Below, piece by piece: positions 58,093 through 64,000 of a stretch of 64,000 nt of DNA. Within the stretch, counting starts at the first letter, position 1. Each line of letters starts with the position of its first letter. The notes under the pieces were generated by a model. The model had not been told where the DNA came from, did not search any database, and was given only the letters and a program-made list of their open reading frames with translations. The position numbers and the translations under genes were made by a program. The stretch is from LMUY01 sp964245075 (GTDB lineage: Bacteria; Pseudomonadota; Alphaproteobacteria; Acetobacterales; Acetobacteraceae): positions 1 to 64,000 of the forward strand of contig CAXTLC010000006.1 in assembly GCA_964245075.1 (NCBI GenBank), in the 5' to 3' direction.

Positions 58093-60267
58093 TCAACCCA
58101 CCAGCGACACCTGCACGTCGCCGCTTCGCTCCAACACGGCCAGCGACACGCTTTCGCCGCTCCGCCGGATCGTCATGCTCAGCAACGCGCCGCGCAGCGA
58201 GAGGTTGTGCAGCGTCATCTCATGAAGGAACGGCGGCAGCACCGGCGCGTCGAACCGGATCGTCCGCACTGCCGGATGGAAGGACAGGCCGAGGCAGGCC
58301 TGCACCAGCGCGGGCAGGGTCGCGGCGGCCCAGGCTTGCGGGGCGCACGCCACCGGGTAGGCGGTCGGCTTCTGGCCGAGCCGTCGCGGGAAGCCGCAGA
58401 ACAGCTCCGGCAAGCGGTTGAGGTCCATCGTGGCGCAGGCGGCGAACAGTCCCTCGAACAGCCGCGCCGCGTCCGCGACCAGGCCGTAGCGCGCCAGGCC
58501 GAGCGCGATCAGCGCGTTGTCGTGCGGCCAAACGGAGCCGTTGTGGTAGGACATGGGGTTGTAGCGCACCTCGTCGTCCGCGAGGGTGCGGATGCCCCAG
58601 CCGGTGAACATGCGCGCGGACATCAGCCCGGCCGCCACGAGCCTCGCGCGCTCCGGCGAGGCGATGCCGGCCAGCAGCGTGTGCCCGGCGTTGGATGCGC
58701 GCACCTCGCAGGGCCGCCCGGCGCCGTCCAACGCCAGCACGTAGCATTGCAGCCGCTCCGACCAGAACCGCGCCTCGAACGCCGTCCGCAAGCGTTCGGC
58801 GGCTCTGTCCAGCGCTTCGGCCCGTGCCCCCTGCCCCAGCCGCCGGGCAATGCCGGCGGCGGCGCGGCGGGCGGCATAAACGTAGCCCTGCACCTCGCAC
58901 AGCGCGATCGGCCCGGTGGCGAGCGTGCCGTCGGCATGGGAGATGCTGTCGTAGCTGTCCTTCCATCCCTGGTTGGCCAGCCCCTCGGCGGTCATGCGGT
59001 GGTAGGGCAGGAAACCCTCCGCATCCGCCTGGCCGTCGATCCAGCCGAGCGCCGCCTCGATGTGCGGCCAAAGCGCGCGCAGCGCCGCCTCGTCCCCGGT
59101 GCGGTCCAGGTAGGCGCCGGCCAGCATGACGAACAGCGGCGTGGCATCGACGCTGCCGTAGTATCGGCGGAATGGCACTTCCCGCAGTTCGGCCATCTCG
59201 CCGGCGCGGACCTCGTGCAGGATCTTGCCCGGCTCGGCGTCGGAATCCGGGTCCGATGCCGTCGCCTGCTCCTGCGCCAGGTAGCCGAGCACGCCGCGGG
59301 CCAGCGATGGGTCCTGCCACAGCACCAGCAGCGCGGTGATCAGCGCGTCCCGGCCGAACGCGGTGCTGAACCAGGGGATGCCGGCATACGGGTAAGGGCC
59401 GGTCGGCTTCTCGGTGGTCAGCATCTGCAGGTCATAGGCGGCGCGGTCCACCGCGGCGGCGAACACGCTGTTGCCCGTGGTGATGGCGGCCGTGCGGGCG
59501 GCGCCGGCCCGCAGCTTGCGGCGGGCGTGCAGCATGGCAGCGCCGAACGCCCTTCCCGGCCGCAGCGCCTGCAGGTCCACCGGTTCGCAATCCGCCCGCA
59601 TGAACACGGTCACCCGCTGGCCCGGGCGCAGCCGCAAGCCGAAGCGGGCGGCCGTGACGGTGAGCCGGTCCGGCGCCGGGTCGAACCGGAGCGTGGTGCG
59701 CCGGGCCTGCTCATCCAGGCCGAGGTAGTCCAGTTGCACGGTGTCCGCCGCCGCAACCCTGGCGCTAGCGCGGCCGCGGCGGGACCGGTGCATGCCCCGC
59801 ACCTCGAACAGGTCGGCGAAATCGGCACCAAAATGCAGGTCCAGCGCGAAGTCGTGCTCCGCCTGCCCGTAGTTGGCCAGGCCCAGCCGGCTGAGGCATG
59901 TGCCGCCGGCCAGGAAGGTGGAGCGCCTGATGTAGATCACCCCCTGCTCCACCTCGCCGCCAGCGCCGTCGCGCAGGGCCGCATTGGTGAGGTTGGCGGT
60001 CAGCATGAGGTTGTCGGCGCTGACGCCGGAGCTGAGCAGCAACGGCCGCTTGCCGCCCACCAGCAGGCTGAGCTGCGACAGGAAGCGCGTGTCGCGGTGG
60101 TACAGCCCGTCATTGCTGCCGGACGCTGCCACCACGTCGCCGAGCGTGTCGAACATGGCGAACGAGTCGTCGCTCTTCAGGGCGTGGTACGGCCGTTCCT
60201 GCAACGCGGCGGCGGCGCAAACGGAAGCCGGGTCGGGCGCCGCATCGGCTGGAAGCAAGGTGTCCAT
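58093..60267 (-). CDS. Amylo-alpha-1,6-glucosidase-like glycogen debranching protein
   Basis: The 724-residue protein has an N-terminal beta domain (about 30-250; HALKSDDSFAMFDTLGDVV, DGLYHRDTRFLSQL) and a C-terminal (alpha/alpha)6 barrel (about 280-700). Barrel motifs are YAGIPWFSTAFGRDALITALLVLW, YYGSVDATPLFVMLAGAY, YHRMTAEGLANQGWKDSYDS and YNPMSYHNGSVWPHDNALIA. This is the layout of bacterial proteins annotated as amylo-alpha-1,6-glucosidases (debranching N-terminal domain plus MGH1-like barrel). It probably acts on alpha-glucans; no partner glycogen genes are near. It ends 69 bases before fdhA. Confidence 0.88.
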   Translation of the reverse strand: MDTLLPADAAPDPASVCAAAALQERPYHALKSDDSFAMFDTLGDVVAASGSNDGLYHRDTRFLSQLSLLVGGKRPLLLSSGVSADNLMLTANLTNAALRDGAGGEVEQGVIYIRRSTFLAGGTCLSRLGLANYGQAEHDFALDLHFGADFADLFEVRGMHRSRRGRASARVAAADTVQLDYLGLDEQARRTTLRFDPAPDRLTVTAARFGLRLRPGQRVTVFMRADCEPVDLQALRPGRAFGAAMLHARRKLRAGAARTAAITTGNSVFAAAVDRAAYDLQMLTTEKPTGPYPYAGIPWFSTAFGRDALITALLVLWQDPSLARGVLGYLAQEQATASDPDSDAEPGKILHEVRAGEMAELREVPFRRYYGSVDATPLFVMLAGAYLDRTGDEAALRALWPHIEAALGWIDGQADAEGFLPYHRMTAEGLANQGWKDSYDSISHADGTLATGPIALCEVQGYVYAARRAAAGIARRLGQGARAEALDRAAERLRTAFEARFWSERLQCYVLALDGAGRPCEVRASNAGHTLLAGIASPERARLVAAGLMSARMFTGWGIRTLADDEVRYNPMSYHNGSVWPHDNALIALGLARYGLVADAARLFEGLFAACATMDLNRLPELFCGFPRRLGQKPTAYPVACAPQAWAAATLPALVQACLGLSFHPAVRTIRFDAPVLPPFLHEMTLHNLSLRGALLSMTIRRSGESVSLAVLERSGDVQVSLVG

Positions 60268-60297
60268 GGCGCTCTTTATCCCAGAACAGGAACGCGG

Positions 60298-61104
60298 TTA
60301 CACCTCGATTGTGACGGACACTGGCACATGGTCGGACGATCGCGGCCAGTCCCGGGCATCCTTGAGTACAGTCTGGCCGCGCAACGCGGGCAGGAGGTCC
60401 GGCGTGACCCAGATATGGTCCAGCCGGCGCCCGCGGTTGGACCGCCGCCAATCCCCGTTGCGGTAGGACCACCAGGTGTACAGCTTCTCGTCCGCGGGCA
60501 CGAAGTGGCGCACGGCATCGTGCCAGCCGGCGCGCTGCCACGCCGCCATGTGCGCCACCTCCACCGGCGTGTGGCTCACCACGCCCGACAGTTGCTTGTG
60601 GCTCCACACGTCATGCTCCAGCGGCGCGATGTTCAGGTCGCCCACCAGCACGGCGCGGCGCAGCCCGGTGCGGGCGGCGAACCAGTTGGTCGCCTCGGTG
60701 ACGAACCGCAGCTTGTGGGCGAATTTCGGGTTGGCCTGCGTGTCCGGCACGTCGCCCCCGGCCGGGACGTAGAAGTCGTGCAGCTCCAGCGGCCCGGACG
60801 GAAGCTGCAAGCCCGCTTGGAGGTGACGGCAGTCGCCTTTCTCGCACCAGTCCGGCGCCGCGTCGTCCGGCAGCAGCGGGATGCGGGACAGGATGGCCAC
60901 GCCGTTGTAGCCCTTCATGCCGCGGCGCACGTAATGCGGGTAGCCGAGCGCCGGCGGTCCGTGGTCCGGGAACAGCTCGTCCGGCACCTTGGTTTCCTGC
61001 AAGCAGATCACGTCCGGGTCCAGCGCCGCCACCAGCCGTTCCAGCAAGGGCAGGCGCAGGCGGAGGGAGTTGATGTTCCAGGTCGCGATTCGGAGCGCAG
61101 GCAT
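60298..61104 (-). CDS. xthA: Exodeoxyribonuclease III
   Basis: The 268-residue EEP-family nuclease repairs abasic sites. Motifs are the start LRIATWNINSLRLRL, the metal-ligand glutamate in DVICLQETKVPD, DFYVPAGGD, VLVGDLNIAP, and the His/Asp end RRLDHIWVTPDLL and SSDHVPVSV. Start ATG 61104 matches the family; the longer open frame upstream is not conserved. It lies 30 bases upstream of the glucosidase gene and 109 bases from the divergent transporter operon. Confidence 0.95.
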   Translation of the reverse strand: MPALRIATWNINSLRLRLPLLERLVAALDPDVICLQETKVPDELFPDHGPPALGYPHYVRRGMKGYNGVAILSRIPLLPDDAAPDWCEKGDCRHLQAGLQLPSGPLELHDFYVPAGGDVPDTQANPKFAHKLRFVTEATNWFAARTGLRRAVLVGDLNIAPLEHDVWSHKQLSGVVSHTPVEVAHMAAWQRAGWHDAVRHFVPADEKLYTWWSYRNGDWRRSNRGRRLDHIWVTPDLLPALRGQTVLKDARDWPRSSDHVPVSVTIEV

Positions 61105-61213
61105 GGCGCGATCTTGTTCCATGCGGTTCGGCGAAGCCATCCGGCGCGCCGCTTGACCCCGTGTTCGGTTCGGATAGAAACCCTGTCCCAATGCGAGCGA
61201 AACAAGCAAGGCC

Positions 61214-62335
61214 ATGAAACGTCGGCAGGTGTTGGCAGGCTTGACGGGGCTTGGCGCGGCCGTGGCGACCGGCCGGGCGGCCGAAGCGCCGGTGCAGCTC
61301 GGCTCCATCGAGATCCTGTCCGGCCCCAACGCCGCCTACGGCACGGCGATCCGGGCCGGCATGGAACTGGCCCTGGCCGAGGTGAACGGCGCCGGCGTGC
61401 TCGGCGGGCGTTCCATCGCGCTCACGATCGAGGACAGCGCCGGCAACAAGGACCAGGCGATCAACGCGGCGCGCAAGCTGATCGGGCGGGACAAGGTGGT
61501 GGCGATCATCGGCCCGACCCTGTCCAACGAGATGTTCGCCGTGGCGCCGGTCGCCAACGAGCGCCGCATTCCGATCATGGGCACCTCCACCACCGCCAGC
61601 GGCATCACCGCGATCGGCGACTACGTGTTCCGCACGTCCTTGCCCGAAAGCGACGTCATCCCGGTGACGCTGAGAAAAGCGCAGGCGCAGGGCGTCAAGA
61701 CGATCGCGCTGATGTACGCGAATGACGACGCGTTCTCCAAGTCAGGCTTCGACGTGATGCGGGCCGCGGCGGAAAAGGCCGGGCTGCAGATCCTCGGCAT
61801 CGAGAGCTTCGGCAGCAAGGACAGCGACTTCTCCGCCCAATTGACCAAGATCAAGGCTTTGAAGCCCGATGCGGTCGGTATATCCGCCCTGGTGGAACCG
61901 GTTTCCGGCGTGTTGCTGGCCGCCCGGCAACTGGGGTTCGGGCCGGAAACGGTCTTCATCGGCGGCAACGGCAGCAACTCTCCCAAGCTCGGCGAGATCG
62001 CGGGCAAGGCGGCGGACGGGCTGCTCGTCGGCAGCCCCTGGTTCGTGGGCAAGCAGACGCCGGTGAACCAGGCCTTCGTGGCCGCCTTCCGCAAGGCGAA
62101 CGGGCACGACCCGGACCAGTTCGCGGCGCAGGCCTACGACGCGCTGAAGATCATGGCCGCCGCCATCGGCAGCGCGGGCGCGGCGGAGCCGGCCAAGGTG
62201 CGCGAGGCGCTGCTGCAAACCAGGTTCGACGGCGTGATGGGGCCGTTCTCGTTCACGCCGGGCCGGGACCCGGCGTCCACGGAGGGCGTGGTGGTGCTGG
62301 TGATGCGGGACGGCGCGTTCACCATCGCACCGTGA
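61214..62335 (+). CDS. Branched-chain amino acid-type ABC substrate-binding protein
   Basis: The 373-residue periplasmic-binding fold type I protein has a twin-arginine-like export signal (KRRQVLAGLTGLGAAVATG). Family motifs are IEILSGPNAAYGTAIRAGMELALAEVN, AIIGPTLSNEMFAVAPVANER and IPIMGTSTTASGI. Relatives (LivJ/LivK) bind leucine, isoleucine, valine, or other ligands such as amides and aromatic acids. It leads an operon with two permeases; the ATPase genes are presumably beyond the window edge. Confidence 0.92.
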   Translation: MKRRQVLAGLTGLGAAVATGRAAEAPVQLGSIEILSGPNAAYGTAIRAGMELALAEVNGAGVLGGRSIALTIEDSAGNKDQAINAARKLIGRDKVVAIIGPTLSNEMFAVAPVANERRIPIMGTSTTASGITAIGDYVFRTSLPESDVIPVTLRKAQAQGVKTIALMYANDDAFSKSGFDVMRAAAEKAGLQILGIESFGSKDSDFSAQLTKIKALKPDAVGISALVEPVSGVLLAARQLGFGPETVFIGGNGSNSPKLGEIAGKAADGLLVGSPWFVGKQTPVNQAFVAAFRKANGHDPDQFAAQAYDALKIMAAAIGSAGAAEPAKVREALLQTRFDGVMGPFSFTPGRDPASTEGVVVLVMRDGAFTIAP

Positions 62336-62363
62336 CCCGGGTGGTCCGCGCGGCGAACTGACC

Positions 62364-63245
62364 ATGCTTGCCCAGCAACTCACCAACGGCGTCCTGCTCG
62401 GCGCGACCTACGCGCTGTTCGCCCTCGGCTTCACCCTGATGTTCGGGGTGCTGAAGGTGATCAATCTCACCTATGGCTTCTACTTCACCGCAGGCGCGCT
62501 CCTGGCGCTGTGGCTGGTGCGTTCGCAGGGCCTGGGCGTCTGGGCCGCGCTGCCGGCCGCCGCCGCGGGCGCCGGGTGCATCGCGGTCGTGGTCGACTGG
62601 CTGCTGCTCACCCGTCTGCGCACCGCCCGGGCGCCGGAGCTGGCCTCCCTCATGGTGACGCTCGGGGCGGTGCTGGCGCTGTACTCGGCCCTGACCGCCT
62701 GGCTCGGCTCCGACATCCGCCGCCTGCCGCCGGGCGCCATCAGCGGGGACGCGTTGCAGCTCGGCCCGGTCCGCGTGACGGTGGCGCAGTTGCTGATCCT
62801 GCTCGCGGTGGCCGTCATGGTGGCGGCGCTGGTGTGGCTGCTGCGCGGAACCCGGCTCGGGCTGGCGATCCGCGCCATGTCGGACCGGCCGGACGCGGCG
62901 GAGCTGATGGGCATCGACACCGCCCGGGTCGCGGCCACGGTTTCCTTCCTGTCCGGTTGCCTTGCCGGGGCTGGCGGCGTGCTGATCGGGCTGCAACGCA
63001 ACGCCATCCAGCCCTACATGGGCGAGGAGATGATGCTGCGCGGCTTCGTCGTCATCATCGTCGGCGGGCTGGGCGACATCGGCGGCGCGGTCATCGCGGG
63101 CATGCTGCTGGGCTTGCTGGAGGTGATGACGGCAGCCTATCTGGGTTCCAACCTGCGCGAGGCGGTGGCTTTTGCCGTGCTGGTCGTGGTGCTCTGGACT
63201 CGGCCGTCCGGGCTGTTCGGCCACGCAGTCGCCCGGCGTGCGTAG
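62364..63245 (+). CDS. livH: Branched-chain amino acid-type ABC permease LivH
   Basis: The 293-residue permease has about eight TM helices and the LivH features GATYALFALGFTLMFGVLKVINLTYG, the cytoplasmic loop LAIRAMSDRPDAAELMGIDTARV, and VIIVGGLGDIGGAVIAGMLLG. It pairs with LivM downstream (nine bases). The gene symbol denotes family, since the real ligand depends on the binding protein. Confidence 0.93.
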   Translation: MLAQQLTNGVLLGATYALFALGFTLMFGVLKVINLTYGFYFTAGALLALWLVRSQGLGVWAALPAAAAGAGCIAVVVDWLLLTRLRTARAPELASLMVTLGAVLALYSALTAWLGSDIRRLPPGAISGDALQLGPVRVTVAQLLILLAVAVMVAALVWLLRGTRLGLAIRAMSDRPDAAELMGIDTARVAATVSFLSGCLAGAGGVLIGLQRNAIQPYMGEEMMLRGFVVIIVGGLGDIGGAVIAGMLLGLLEVMTAAYLGSNLREAVAFAVLVVVLWTRPSGLFGHAVARRA

Positions 63246-63254
63246 GATGCGCCG

Positions 63255-64000
63255 ATGACCATCCCGCCCTGGCTGGACGATGTCCTGTTCACCTACGGCA
63301 ACCTGGTGCACGCGCTCGGCGTCAACGGGCTGCTGGCATTGTCCATGTACGTGGTGCTCGCGGTGGGCCAGCTCTCGCTCGGCCAGGCCGCGTTCATGGG
63401 GCTGGGCGCCTATTCCTCCGCCCTGATGACGCTCTCGCTCGGCTGGCCGTTCTGGGCGGTGCTGCCGCTTTCGGCCGCCGCTCCCGTGCTGTTCGCGCTG
63501 GCCATCGGGCTGCCGACCCTGCGGCTGTCCGGCGTTTACCTCGCCATCGCCACCATCGGGCTAGGCGAGGTGCTGCGCGCGGTTTACCTCAACGTGGACC
63601 TGTTCGGCGGCGCGCTCGGGCTGTCCGGCATCCCGGAACGCGCGGACGATCTCATGATCTACGGCCTCCTGCTGGCCGCGCTCGCCGGGCTGTGGCTGGT
63701 CGCGCGCAGCGGGATCGGCCGCGCCATGGAGGCGATGCGGGAGGACGAGACGGCCGCGGCCGTGATGGGCGTCAACCCTTTGCGCTACAAGATGGGCGCG
63801 CTGCTCGCCTCCGCCGTGCTGGCAGGGCTGGCGGGTTGCCTGAACGCGCACGTCTCCTCCTTCATCGGCCCGGGCGAATACGGGTTCGAGCCAGCGGTGA
63901 CCATCCTGTCCTACGCGCTGCTGGGCGGCATCGGAACGCCGCTCGCCCCCGTGCTGGGCGCCTTCGTGCTGACCCTGCTGCCGGAACTGCTGCGCGGCTT
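63255..64000 (+). CDS. livM: Branched-chain amino acid-type ABC permease LivM, 3' end missing
   Basis: The frame from ATG 63255 stays open to the window end (248 codons). It shows LivM features: ALSMYVVLAVGQLSLGQAAFMGLGAYSSAL, LRLSGVYLAIATIGLGEVLRA, loop AMREDETAAAVMGVNPLRYKMGALL, and YALLGGIGTPLAPVLGAFVL. Full LivM proteins are about 300-350 residues, so roughly 50-100 residues are lost. The ATPase genes livG and livF would be expected next. Confidence 0.9.
   Translation, partial: MTIPPWLDDVLFTYGNLVHALGVNGLLALSMYVVLAVGQLSLGQAAFMGLGAYSSALMTLSLGWPFWAVLPLSAAAPVLFALAIGLPTLRLSGVYLAIATIGLGEVLRAVYLNVDLFGGALGLSGIPERADDLMIYGLLLAALAGLWLVARSGIGRAMEAMREDETAAAVMGVNPLRYKMGALLASAVLAGLAGCLNAHVSSFIGPGEYGFEPAVTILSYALLGGIGTPLAPVLGAFVLTLLPELLRG

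Noticed and set aside
57427..61725. Plus-strand open frame of 1432 codons
   Set aside because: Runs antisense over fdhA, the glucosidase and xthA; no domain seen.

Overview
This is a high-GC, gene-dense chromosomal window with one 100-base assembly gap (33716-33815). Several features point to an alphaproteobacterium, most likely near the Acetobacterales/Rhodospirillales: the order dusB-ntrB-ntrC-ntrY-ntrX, a fused ispDF, an rimP-nusA-ylxR-infB-rbfA-truB-rpsO-pnp run, and a NusA with two C-terminal helix-hairpin-helix units. I cannot name the species. No insertion sequence, prophage or CRISPR array is visible.

Layout. 1-9.9 kb: a broken DUF29 gene, the nitrogen two-component systems NtrBC and NtrYX with dusB (minus strand), then ispDF and an EamA exporter (plus). 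10-11.9 kb: cold-shock protein, MFS transporter, small unknown. 11.9-20.5 kb: a five-gene minus-strand operon around a 1211-residue tubulin/FtsZ-like protein with a C-terminal GYF_2 domain. Its partners are a zinc-ribbon/TM/PEGA/nuclease-fold protein, a small two-to-three-TM protein, a membrane-anchored vWA-like protein with a degenerate metal site, and a soluble repeat-rich protein. This is the best candidate for an undescribed system. 20.7-33.5 kb: small proteins, tRNA-Lys, cyclophilin, coaD, gyrA, ssb, a polar amino acid ABC transporter without its ATPase, a sulfonate-type binding protein, gmk, a DUF1028 hydrolase, mltG, fabF and acpP.

33.9-39.3 kb: tRNA-Gly; a photoactive yellow protein with the chromophore cysteine and its hydrogen-bond partners conserved; tRNA-Trp-secE-nusG; then, instead of the usual rplK, a MoeB/ThiF-like E1, a DsrE-like protein, an SH3 protein and a three-gene nitrile hydratase/thiocyanate hydrolase-like set; then two tandem paralogous small secreted proteins. 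39.3-48.8 kb: the translation/RNA-decay block rimP to pnp.

48.9-64 kb: a flavin nitronate monooxygenase-family protein, selB and tRNA-Sec, converging on a selenocysteine formate dehydrogenase operon. Its catalytic gene is read through an in-frame TGA followed by a SECIS-like hairpin. SelB and tRNA-Sec next door supply the decoding machinery for that codon. The window ends with a glycogen-debranching-type glucosidase, exonuclease III and the start of a branched-chain amino acid type ABC operon, cut at base 64000.
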